Part shown: positions 1-8,535 of the stretch, piece after piece
How positions within the stretch are numbered: position 1 is the first letter of the stretch
How the letters are laid out: each line of letters begins with the position of its first letter
Origin: Ignavibacteria bacterium
GTDB lineage: Bacteria > Bacteroidota > Ignavibacteria > Kapaibacteriales > UBA2268
Assembly (NCBI GenBank): GCA_012518115.1
Contig: JAAYTD010000087.1
Span: 86,568 to 150,567 of the forward strand
DNA length: 64,000 nt
Direction of reading: 5' to 3'
Position numbers and translations under genes: made by a program
The notes under the pieces: model-generated
The model's database searches: none
What the model saw: the letters and a program-made list of their open reading frames with translations, nothing else
Told to the model about the DNA's origin: nothing

Positions 1-774
1 TGAAAAATAAAATGACGGAAGTATAAAACCTGAACGCCGCCCCTTTTCAATAGGCAAAAACAAACCAAAAGGAATTACAAAAACAGGAATATTTTCAACA
101 TAAAAAATAAGCGGGTCAGCAAATATCTTGTTCCCAACAATCATTTTCATCTTATGAGAACCAAAATGATAATGCGGCTCGGGAGTATCGCAAGTTGTAT
201 AGTAACCGTTTTTTATCAAGAGTTCATTCTCGGAAATTCGCTTTATATTTTCACCATAATAAAAGCCTTCCCCCATTTGCGTTTCGCCACTTTTTATACT
301 CCCTGTCTTATTCTTGAAATTGTAAACAATCTCTTCACCAAAAAATTCCTCGCCACTATCATTGAACTTAGGAATACCTACTATTTTCCCCGAACTATCT
401 TTACTAAATCTTGCGTATAAAATTGATGAAGAAAAATCAATTTCTATAATATCAGCCGTTAAAGTTTGCGTTTTAAAATCAATTTTTGCATTTCCTCGCA
501 AAAGCATCCGCTTTGTACTAGGATTAAAACGTACAGTATCAGCAGCATAAAAAGTAATTGTAGTATCAACTCCAGAAGGCGACTTTATTTCTTCTAACTT
601 TGTTGTATCATTAGAAATAGTCTTTACTTTCTGCACAGAAATTGTTTCCGTTTGTGCAAACGCAAAAGAAAAACCACTGAAAAATACTGCAACAAAAAAA
701 ATGATTTTTCTACTGACAAATAAATTAAAGATAATTAGTATTTTTTTTATTATATTAATCGTCGTGTGTTTCAC
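1..774 (-). CDS. lptD: LPS-assembly protein LptD (OstA-like N-terminal part), truncated by the window edge; GTG start at 774
   Basis: Not in the ORF track. Manual minus-strand translation is open for 258 codons: VKHTTINIIKKILIIFNLFVSRKIIFFVAVFFSGFSFAFAQTETISVQK...TITFYAADTVRFNPSTKRMLLRGNAKIDFKTQTLTADIIEIDFSSSILYA...ENELLIKNGYYTTCDTPEPHYHF...VFVIPFGLFLPIEKGRRSGFILPSFYFS. Signal peptide plus OstA/LptD-like motifs. Confidence 0.87.
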   Translation of the reverse strand, partial: MKHTTINIIKKILIIFNLFVSRKIIFFVAVFFSGFSFAFAQTETISVQKVKTISNDTTKLEEIKSPSGVDTTITFYAADTVRFNPSTKRMLLRGNAKIDFKTQTLTADIIEIDFSSSILYARFSKDSSGKIVGIPKFNDSGEEFFGEEIVYNFKNKTGSIKSGETQMGEGFYYGENIKRISENELLIKNGYYTTCDTPEPHYHFGSHKMKMIVGNKIFADPLIFYVENIPVFVIPFGLFLPIEKGRRSGFILPSFYFS

Positions 775-879
775 AGAAATTTTTTAAAAAATGATTTTAA
801 ATTTAGTAAATTATTGTGAAATAATTGCATTTTTTTTCACCTTTCCAATTTTTTATTATTAAATGGATATGAAAATAGC

Positions 880-1521
880 ATGGAAAATTATAAAACTATC
901 ATAAAAGTTAAACAGAAAAGTAAAAATAACAGTAATTGCATTGTAATTTCTGACGACGGCGAAAGTTGGGAAATATCAATGGATTTAGTGCTAAAATTCA
1001 AAATTGCTAAACAAGCTACTTTTTCTATAGAAGAGTGGAATAAAATAATACTTGAACAGCAGTTAATTCTTTGCAAAAGCACAGCTTATAGTTTTGCTAG
1101 CTATAAGCCACGAACTAAAAAACAAATTTATGATAAGCTAATAACTTTAGACTTCTCACAAGAAGAAATTGCTCAAAGTTTAGTATTTTTAGAAGAATAT
1201 AATTTGATAGATGATTATGAGTTCTCACGTAAGTTTATACAAAATAGATTGCTTACGAAAAAGATTGGTGAACTTAAAATAAAACAAGAGCTAGCTAGTA
1301 AAGGTGTCGATAAAAATACTATAGAACAAGCTATAGAAAATTTTTATCCAAAAGAAAATGTTGAAGAACTAATTAATGCCGAAATTGATAAAAAAATACG
1401 GCAAATTTCACGTAAGCCAAAAGAAAAACAATATCCTGCACTATTTAATTACTTGTTAGGACGAGGTTTTAAAATTGAAGATATAAAAAAAGCAATAGCT
1501 AAGCATTTTGAAAAGCAGTAA
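880..1521 (+). CDS. recX: RecX family regulatory protein
   Basis: ORF 213 aa with RecX-like repeats (YKPRTKKQIYDKL...YNLIDDYEFSRKFIQNR...KIGELKIKQELASKG). Confidence 0.8.
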   Translation: MENYKTIIKVKQKSKNNSNCIVISDDGESWEISMDLVLKFKIAKQATFSIEEWNKIILEQQLILCKSTAYSFASYKPRTKKQIYDKLITLDFSQEEIAQSLVFLEEYNLIDDYEFSRKFIQNRLLTKKIGELKIKQELASKGVDKNTIEQAIENFYPKENVEELINAEIDKKIRQISRKPKEKQYPALFNYLLGRGFKIEDIKKAIAKHFEKQ

Positions 1522-1602
1522 GTTGTTTTGTTGATAAAACACAGCGTCTGTATAGTTTTTGCTTTCTTAGCTTTACTTCCCTTTCACTATTGTTTTTACA
1601 AA

Positions 1603-2103
1603 TTAATTGCTTATAATTTTTAGTATATCTTGTTCCCAACTTTCTGTTGGCGTTTCAACAACTCTTCCAACTTCACTATTGTTTTTCAATATTATCAAAG
1701 TAGGAACACGTTTAATCTCGTAAGTCAAATATATTCCTGATGGTTCAGTCTTCTTGTAATCTAATCCGTATATATCACATTTATTTTTATCAAATCCGAT
1801 TTTATCGAATAATTTTATAATACGCGGCATTTGGAGTTTGCAATCAGGGCACCAATTTGATGTAAACAATATAAAACCATATTGATTAGTTTTTATAGAA
1901 TCTGCTATTATTTTTACAGCATTTTCATCGGGCGTATAATCGTCAGCACTATAATCGTCCCAGTTGGCTTTTTGTTGCCATTCAATCCAAGAAAATTTTC
2001 CAACTAAGGGATCATTATTCGGAGTATTTACATCTTCTTTGCAGGAAACTAATAACATTATGCTAATAATTACAATTATTTGAAAAACATTAAAACGTTT
2101 CAT
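1603..2103 (-). CDS. Thioredoxin-fold lipoprotein
   Basis: Start reassigned to MKRFNVFQIIVIISIMLLVSCKE (lipobox LVSC); WCPDC redox motif, cis-Pro region 'RVPTLIIL'. Confidence 0.75.
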   Translation of the reverse strand: MKRFNVFQIIVIISIMLLVSCKEDVNTPNNDPLVGKFSWIEWQQKANWDDYSADDYTPDENAVKIIADSIKTNQYGFILFTSNWCPDCKLQMPRIIKLFDKIGFDKNKCDIYGLDYKKTEPSGIYLTYEIKRVPTLIILKNNSEVGRVVETPTESWEQDILKIISN

Positions 2104-2255
2104 TTTATCTTCACCAATAATTTTAATAAAACTTATCACAAATATAATAATTTTTTGTTGTAATTTCAAAAAAAACATACAAACAAGTGCTTTTCTCATT
2201 TTTTTTGATTAAATTTGTTTGTTTTTTTGAACTTAAATTTTTACATTCATAGATT

Positions 2256-3146
2256 ATGAAAAATATAAATTTAAACGGCACAATAACAGCTCTTGTAACT
2301 CCTTTTAACGATGATTTTTCAATTGATTATAAAGCGTTAGATGTTATTCTTGATTATCAATTGGATTCTGATATAAGCGGGCTTGTCGTTCTTGGTTCTA
2401 CGGGCGAGGCGGCAACTCTTAACAGTGATGAAAAATTAGCTCTTATACTAAAAGTACAAGAGAAAGTAGCAGGAAAAGTGCCTATAATTGTTGGTGCGGG
2501 CTCTAATGATACTCGAGCTACGATTGATATGGTTAAACTTGCGGAGAAAAACAATTTTGATGCGGTATTGTTAGTTTGTCCATATTATAACAAGCCTACA
2601 AACAAAGGGCTTTTTGAGCATTTTAATGCAATTTCTGAAGCGGTAGATATTCCACAGATTTTATATAACGTTCCCGGACGTACGAGCTTAAATATAAACG
2701 CTGAAACTCAAATACGCATAGCTACTGAATGTAAAAACGTTATTGCTACAAAAGAAGCTTCAGGCAATTTAGAGCAAATGATGGAAATAATAAAATCCGC
2801 TCCTAAAGATTTCACTTTACTTTGTGGTGATGACGCTTTGACTATTCCGTGCATTTGTGCAGGTGGAAAAGGTATTATTTCCGTAATTTCTAACTATGCT
2901 CCGAAAATGTTTAGCAAATGTGTAAATTTTGCTTTGCAAGGCGATTACAAAAATTCTATAGATTTGCATTACAAGCTATTTGATTATATGCAAGTCAATT
3001 TTATTGAGTCTAATCCTGCTCCAGTCAAAGCAATTATGGCAGAATTAGGTTTAATTAAAAACAATTTGCGACTGCCGCTTGTCCCTGTTTCAGAAAACAG
3101 CAAATCTCGCATAGTTTCTCTTTTAAATAAGCAAAAAGTAAATTAG
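2256..3146 (+). CDS. dapA: 4-hydroxy-tetrahydrodipicolinate synthase
   Basis: 296 aa; GSTGEAATL, YYNKPTNKGLFEHF, YNVPGRT, KEASGN motifs. Confidence 0.95.
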   Translation: MKNINLNGTITALVTPFNDDFSIDYKALDVILDYQLDSDISGLVVLGSTGEAATLNSDEKLALILKVQEKVAGKVPIIVGAGSNDTRATIDMVKLAEKNNFDAVLLVCPYYNKPTNKGLFEHFNAISEAVDIPQILYNVPGRTSLNINAETQIRIATECKNVIATKEASGNLEQMMEIIKSAPKDFTLLCGDDALTIPCICAGGKGIISVISNYAPKMFSKCVNFALQGDYKNSIDLHYKLFDYMQVNFIESNPAPVKAIMAELGLIKNNLRLPLVPVSENSKSRIVSLLNKQKVN

Positions 3147-3151
3147 TAATT

Positions 3152-4153
3152 ATGAGTTTATCTAAAAACAAAAGTAGATTTCAAGAAGTTACAATTGAGC
3201 AATATAGCGTAGAAAACAAAGTGGAATGGGAAGAATTTGTAAAAGCTTCCAACAATGGCACAATGTTTCATCTACAATCTTTTCTTGATTATCATGCTCC
3301 GGGAAAGTTTGAGTTCACAAATTATATTATAAGGCATAAAGAAAAAATTATAGCTGTTTTGCCCGGTGGCTACAAGGAAAACGGCACAATTTATTGGTCG
3401 CCAATAGGAGCTAGCTATGGTTCTTTTGTAACTGGCGATATTCCTTTTGAGTTAGCATTAAAAACTGTTGATACAATGCTTGAGTTTTTTAAAAAACGCA
3501 ATGTTAAAGAAATATTTTTAATTCCGCCCCCTCTTATTTACAATTTAACATTCAATCAACATATTGAATATGCTATGCTTTACAGAAATTTTGACTTTGA
3601 ATATCACTACATTTCTCACGCTATAGATTTATCTCACGGTGCTAATGTCCACAAAAATTATCAAGCACGAGCTCGACGAAAAATAAAGCATAGCTTAAAA
3701 AATCCCGACATCAAAATAGTTGAAAACAAAGATTATAAAGCTTTCTATCCTATACTTGTTAAGAACAAATTAAAGCATAATGCAAAGCCAACACACTCTT
3801 TTGAAGATTTGATAAGGCTTGAACAATTAATCCCAGAAAGATTAAAATTATTTATGGCATATTATAAGGATATTCCTATAGGCGGGCATCTTTTATTTTT
3901 AACTAACAAAAACGTAAGTTTATGTTTTTACAACGTCATAGATTACGATTATGCTTTTTTAGATACAGGTTATATTTTGCTTAATCACGTAGTTGATTGG
4001 TCTATTGCTAACGGCTACAAATGGTGCGATATAGGAGTTTCACAAGATACAGCTAGTGATAATCCTATGACTCCCTCTTTAGATTTGATATATTTCAAAG
4101 AGAAATTTGGCGCGCGTGGTATTTTTAGAAGTACATTTCATCGTAAGTTGTAG
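3152..4153 (+). CDS. FemAB/GNAT-superfamily acyltransferase
   Basis: 333 aa; layout typical of FemAB-like proteins (ARRKIKHSLKNP..., IGGHLLFLTNKNVSLCFYNVIDYDYAFLDTGYILLNHVVDWSIANGYKWCDIGVS). Confidence 0.65.
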   Translation: MSLSKNKSRFQEVTIEQYSVENKVEWEEFVKASNNGTMFHLQSFLDYHAPGKFEFTNYIIRHKEKIIAVLPGGYKENGTIYWSPIGASYGSFVTGDIPFELALKTVDTMLEFFKKRNVKEIFLIPPPLIYNLTFNQHIEYAMLYRNFDFEYHYISHAIDLSHGANVHKNYQARARRKIKHSLKNPDIKIVENKDYKAFYPILVKNKLKHNAKPTHSFEDLIRLEQLIPERLKLFMAYYKDIPIGGHLLFLTNKNVSLCFYNVIDYDYAFLDTGYILLNHVVDWSIANGYKWCDIGVSQDTASDNPMTPSLDLIYFKEKFGARGIFRSTFHRKL

Positions 4154-4179
4154 AAAATTGAATAATAATTTGTTCCAAA

Positions 4180-4280
4180 CGTAGTAGTCAAATTCTCCTC
4201 TTGAGAGAAGACTCGCGCCAACGGGGAAGGTGTGGCTTATTATTCGTTTGCCACCCCTTCAATCTGAAAGGAAATTTTAA
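4180..4280. repeat. Dispersed intergenic repeat (family B + degenerate A), left flank of the DUF262 cassette
   Basis: ...AATTCTCCTCTTGAGAGAAG...ACGGGGAAGGTGTGG...TTCGTTTGCCACCCCTTCAATCTGAAAGGAAATTTTAA. Confidence 0.8.
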
Positions 4281-4325
4281 ATATAACTTAAAATCATAAT
4301 AATCTATAGTTAAAACAATTTAAGC

Positions 4326-6311
4326 TTATTCCTTTTTAAATAAAATATTTTCCATATTTTTCTGATGCTGTTTTATCTCTTCAAATGTCCATTTTTTATT
4401 ATCCTTGCATTTTTGCATCATAATCATAAACTTGAGTGAAGCTACACTAACCTGTTTAATCTTACCGGAAGAGTCTAAATAATGACTGAGCTTTGTTAGC
4501 GGGCTCCAATTACTTCCTGAACTATTTGCCTCGCTTCCAATCATTGCATAATTGCCCATACAGTTTATTTGTTCTTGTGTGGGTCTGCCATCTTTTCCAT
4601 CTGCGTTTGCTTGTGGATAAAAGTGTTCTAAACTTCTTCTTGTTCTTGAAAAATAAAATTGTTCAAATACTTCCAATCCAAAATCATTGCAACCTAAAAT
4701 CTTAAAAAACTCTATTCTTTCTCTGCTCTTTTTATCTGTTCCTTTACCACTTAATTCAACATAATACTTTTCCCATAACTTATAATCTAAGTAGTTAAAC
4801 ACAAATAAGGGAACTCCTTTTGATATTTCAGTGCCATTTCCATAAATTTCGGAGAAATTTTTTATATCTTGATTATGCAACTCTAAATCCAGCTCATTAT
4901 TATTACGTAAAATAGTTTCATCAAAACTGCCCGGTTTAGGCGTGTTGTTAGTATCGTTTAATTTGTCCTTATTTAAATATACATCTTTAAAGTATTTATC
5001 TGCCAAGTCATTTACAAATTTGTAATATTCTTCAATTTTAGTACCTTTTTCAAATAAATGCAATAAGCAATAGAATAGGTAATTTTTCCTTTGTCTTGCA
5101 GTATATGATACTTCAAACATAGATAACAATTGCACTAATTTATTCTGATCATCACTTTCACCATCAAGATTTTTCAGATATTCATTTTTCCCTTCTTTAT
5201 GCCAACGTTGCAACTTCCAAGGATTGTTTCCAATAGCATCATCTTCGTTGGAGTGATGCACTATATAGTTGTCTAAAAAGTATCTTGCTTTCAATAAGTT
5301 ATAGCTGAATGTTTTTACAAACTCTTCATTAATATTATTCCCCAGTTTGTCAAATTCCTGAATTAAGTATTTATCATCAAGAATGAAATCCGTTGGATCA
5401 AAATTTGAATTTTCTATTCTTATTCTTGTGAGTTTTAATACAATCAACAAGAAATTTGGGAAGTCAATAATTAGTTGGAAAGTATCAAACTTGTCGCCAT
5501 TCTTATTTGAACTATCAGATACTTTACCTTTAATAAGTTCTATTAATGGTTTTTTTTCTACTTTTGGCGATTCGCCGAATATCACTTTTTCTCTGTATTT
5601 TTGTTGAATGTAAACATTCATTTCACTGCAATTTTCCCATAATTTATTGAATTTTTCCTTGTCTGCATCATCTTTCAATTTCTCGATTAGGCGTGCTTTT
5701 ATTATTTCGTGCTTTTCTAATTGCTCACCTCTGGAGTTCATTATTTCAAAATAGTGATTTAGGTCAATATCCTTTGGCACATTGTAGTGAATAATATGAA
5801 CTTTGTCCAGAAAATAATCCTTAAAACTTCCTGTTTCTTTACCTGTTTCTTTTTCATTTTTATCTTTCGGAACAATTCTACCAATTGCATTCTCTACAAT
5901 ATTATAACCATTTATAATACCATAATCTTTTTCATCATTGTCAAATTTGGGAATACTTTTAATGGTATCATTAGCTTTTTTTCGTGCTCGGTAGGTCAAT
6001 TTATTTTGTACAGAAATACCCAAGACAGAAAGTACTAAATAAATAGTGGTCAGTCGCTGTTGACCGTCTATCACTTCATACACTTGGTCGCCTTTATGAT
6101 AAGAGACTAATGTCCCTATATAATAGTTGTTTTTTGAGCCGCCATTTTTACTTTTTAGGTAAGCATCATAGACATCTTGAATAAGTGCGGTAATTTCATC
6201 CTCTTCCCAGGCGTAATTTCTTTGATAAATTGGCACTTCGTATGTTGCTTTATTGCCGTTATATAGTTCATCAATAGATTGTTCTTTAAGTGGCAAGGTA
6301 TTCGTTTCCAT
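4326..6311 (-). CDS. DUF262 + DUF1524 (HNH-like) protein, GmrSD-type restriction/defence family
   Basis: N-terminal YEVPIYQRNYAWEEDEI, YYIGTLV, YEVIDGQQRLTTIYLVL (DUF262 DGQQR); C-terminal RRSLEHFYPQ...CMGNYAMIGSEANSSGSNWSPLTKLSHY resembles the DUF1524 HNH pattern. Confidence 0.82.
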   Translation of the reverse strand: METNTLPLKEQSIDELYNGNKATYEVPIYQRNYAWEEDEITALIQDVYDAYLKSKNGGSKNNYYIGTLVSYHKGDQVYEVIDGQQRLTTIYLVLSVLGISVQNKLTYRARKKANDTIKSIPKFDNDEKDYGIINGYNIVENAIGRIVPKDKNEKETGKETGSFKDYFLDKVHIIHYNVPKDIDLNHYFEIMNSRGEQLEKHEIIKARLIEKLKDDADKEKFNKLWENCSEMNVYIQQKYREKVIFGESPKVEKKPLIELIKGKVSDSSNKNGDKFDTFQLIIDFPNFLLIVLKLTRIRIENSNFDPTDFILDDKYLIQEFDKLGNNINEEFVKTFSYNLLKARYFLDNYIVHHSNEDDAIGNNPWKLQRWHKEGKNEYLKNLDGESDDQNKLVQLLSMFEVSYTARQRKNYLFYCLLHLFEKGTKIEEYYKFVNDLADKYFKDVYLNKDKLNDTNNTPKPGSFDETILRNNNELDLELHNQDIKNFSEIYGNGTEISKGVPLFVFNYLDYKLWEKYYVELSGKGTDKKSRERIEFFKILGCNDFGLEVFEQFYFSRTRRSLEHFYPQANADGKDGRPTQEQINCMGNYAMIGSEANSSGSNWSPLTKLSHYLDSSGKIKQVSVASLKFMIMMQKCKDNKKWTFEEIKQHQKNMENILFKKE

Positions 6312-6313
6312 AG

Positions 6314-7900
6314 TTATCCTTGAATAAAATTATGTTCTTTAAAATAGTGCAGATAGTATTGATAAATATCATTTTCGTCTTTTTCATTTAGTAAATCTTC
6401 TTTCATATTTTCATATTCTTTCACTCTTATTGCACTCTTAGGTAACGGACTCAATTTATCAGAGAGCGAACTTAAAAGCGAAGCCGGAGAATCAGCATCA
6501 GCTATCATTTTATAGATATTAAAAGAATTAATCTTGTCATTTCCCATAATATAATTTTGTGCAGACTGCCAACCGAGATTTTGATATTGAGCCCTGAGTG
6601 AGTATGCCCAAATAAAAGCATGCACCACAAACCGGTTTTCCAGCATTTCTATATCTATTTTCGAAGGTCGTTCGGTGGGACAAAATCTATCTACATAAAG
6701 CAAAACTGCTGTGTCAAACAATAAACGAGTTATTCCATTACCAACGCCATTTTTATATTTTTCCAAGTCTAAGGTTTTTACAATTTCATTATCACTAATA
6801 AAATACCCTTCATATTTATTGTTACTTTGAATGTCTTTGAGAATTTCAAAATAGTGCTGAGCATAGTCAAAAAACGCTTTCCCTGCAATAAGCGGTGCAT
6901 CTAATTGAAAGGGTTTAAGATTTTGCATACCGGAAACAAAGGGCATTGCAGAATTATTAATCATTTGGGCATACGCATACGCACCTTTGAAAAATTGAGC
7001 ATAAGGATAGTTGCCATCGCTTGTAATACCTTTAAACTTATGTATGTTTTGTTCGTTAAGCTCCCACGCTCGATTCCCTTTAATCCATTCTTTTAACCGA
7101 TATAGATAATCGCTAAACAAACGCGAAAGTTGTTTCTGGTCTAAGTCTTCCCACTCTTTAACGGTCTTTTCAGTTTGCGTTACATCAAGATCATTCATTT
7201 CCCGAAGATGATAAGCCTTTAATAAATCGTGCGGATATAGCTTTTTCCCGCGAGAGTTTTGCGAGTCGAAAAACTGGAAAGCTTCAGAAATATCGTCAGT
7301 TATTACAACAATAAGCTCGCAATTATTCTTAATATATTTATATAGCTCTTGTCTTTCTCTATCATCTGTGATATTGCGTATGCGTCTTTGTAATACTCGA
7401 AAATTATTGGGAATATTCCTGGAATTGTACGGATTGTCAGTTAAAGATTGTTCCAAAAAACTTATTTTTTTAGGATTGTCTTCGTTTTTCTCTATATTAT
7501 CTTTTTCATCTTTTTCGTCTTTGTCATCTTTGTCATCTTTAAAAGCCTCAAGTAGCAACGATAAAGTTATTATTCGTTGTTGTCCATCAACGATATTATA
7601 TTCTGGCTTCTTTTTATCATTTTCATCTTTTGATTTTTCATCATAGTGAAGAATAAGAGTACCTATTCTGTAGGTTTCTTTGTTTTCGTTTTTGGCTTCA
7701 ATAATATCATCAAGTAAGCGGATAGCATTTCTTGCAGTCCATTTATAGGGGCGCTGATAAGGCGGGATTACTAAATTAATATTTTCTATAGAATTACCTT
7801 CAGCATTACGGCTAATTTTATTAGCGATAAGTAAATCCCCTATTTTGGTTATAGCAAGTTTAAGTTTATTATCTTCGTTAGGATTATTTTCTTGTGCCAT
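6314..7900 (-). CDS. DUF262 protein without a recognisable HNH domain (partner of the 4326..6311 gene)
   Basis: IPPYQRPYKW, YRIGTLILHY, YNIVDGQQRIITLSLLL; no EHxxPQ/GNL-type C-terminus; stop is 2 bp before the next start. Confidence 0.8.
   Translation of the reverse strand: MAQENNPNEDNKLKLAITKIGDLLIANKISRNAEGNSIENINLVIPPYQRPYKWTARNAIRLLDDIIEAKNENKETYRIGTLILHYDEKSKDENDKKKPEYNIVDGQQRIITLSLLLEAFKDDKDDKDEKDEKDNIEKNEDNPKKISFLEQSLTDNPYNSRNIPNNFRVLQRRIRNITDDRERQELYKYIKNNCELIVVITDDISEAFQFFDSQNSRGKKLYPHDLLKAYHLREMNDLDVTQTEKTVKEWEDLDQKQLSRLFSDYLYRLKEWIKGNRAWELNEQNIHKFKGITSDGNYPYAQFFKGAYAYAQMINNSAMPFVSGMQNLKPFQLDAPLIAGKAFFDYAQHYFEILKDIQSNNKYEGYFISDNEIVKTLDLEKYKNGVGNGITRLLFDTAVLLYVDRFCPTERPSKIDIEMLENRFVVHAFIWAYSLRAQYQNLGWQSAQNYIMGNDKINSFNIYKMIADADSPASLLSSLSDKLSPLPKSAIRVKEYENMKEDLLNEKDENDIYQYYLHYFKEHNFIQG
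7501..7544. repeat. 9-bp-period tandem tract (ctttkTCrT units) inside the DUF262 gene
   Basis: ctttttcat ctttttcgt ctttgtcat ctttgtcat cttt; encodes part of KDDKDDKDEKDEKDN just after the DGQQR region. Confidence 0.8.
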
Positions 7901-7949
7901 AATTTATTACTTAATTTTTCCAATTATCACAATTAATTATTTATAATTG

Positions 7950-7957
7950 CAAATATA
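7950..7957 (-). promoter_or_regulatory. Candidate Bacteroidota -7 element (TATATTTG) for the DUF262 operon
   Basis: Plus strand caaatata; reverse complement TATATTTG matches TAnnTTTG; start codon at 7900. Confidence 0.5.
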
Positions 7958-8032
7958 CTAATTTTTTTTACAAAATTTATTGAGATAATAATAAATCTTA
8001 CATTGCTGTTTTTCGTACTAAGTTGAATATTT

Positions 8033-8092
8033 TGTCTGAACTACCCCGTCAAACTTCGTTTGCCACCCCTTCAAGTTGAAGGAGAATTTTAA
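8033..8092. repeat. Dispersed repeat family A, right flank of the DUF262 cassette
   Basis: TGTCTGAACTACCCCGTCAAACTTCGTTTGCCACCCCTTCAAGTTGAAGGAGAATTTTAA. Confidence 0.85.
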
Positions 8093-8113
8093 AATACATC
8101 AATACTAAAATCA

Positions 8114-8150
8114 AAAAACCGCTCAAAAATAGTTATTGAGCGGTTTTTTT
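8114..8150 (-). terminator. Rho-independent terminator, probably of the DUF3467 gene
   Basis: AAAAAACCGCTCAA-aaatagtta-TTGAGCGGTTTTTTT: strong GC stem with T tract, downstream of the gene ending at 8181. Confidence 0.75.
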
Positions 8151-8180
8151 TGTTATATCAAGAAAGAAATACAGCTTTTT

Positions 8181-8498
8181 CTAATTAGGTAATCCTGAAA
8201 AGCCCGGAATACCTGCTCCTGCTGTACCTTCTGTTTCTATTTCTCCATTTGATTGTTCAAATTTTTTGATATTTTCCATCATTGCATTTGCAAACATTTT
8301 TGCATGTTGAGGTGTCATAACGATTCTAGCGTGAACTTTTGCTTTAGGAACTCCCGGCAAAATTCTTGTAAAATCAATAATAAATTCAGCTTGCGAATGA
8401 GAGATAATAGCAAGATTTGAATAAATACCTTCAGCAGTTTTCTCATCTAGTTCGATACTTATTTGCTGAGGTTTTTGTTGTTCATCTTTTTTTTCCAT
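8181..8498 (-). CDS. DUF3467 domain-containing protein
   Basis: ISIELDEKTAEGIYSNLAIISHSQAEFIIDFTRILPG...VHARIVMTPQHAKMFANAMMENIKKFE matches my recollection of DUF3467. Confidence 0.85.
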   Translation of the reverse strand: MEKKDEQQKPQQISIELDEKTAEGIYSNLAIISHSQAEFIIDFTRILPGVPKAKVHARIVMTPQHAKMFANAMMENIKKFEQSNGEIETEGTAGAGIPGFSGLPN

Positions 8499-8535
8499 AA
8501 TTAAAAATTTAGGTTTATATGTTTAATAAAAAATT

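Noticed and set aside
154-550. Plus-strand ORFs 154..420 and 362..550
   Set aside because: Antisense to the open, LptD-like minus-strand frame; no recognisable domain.
888-1082. Minus-strand ORF within recX
   Set aside because: Antisense to a well-supported RecX gene.
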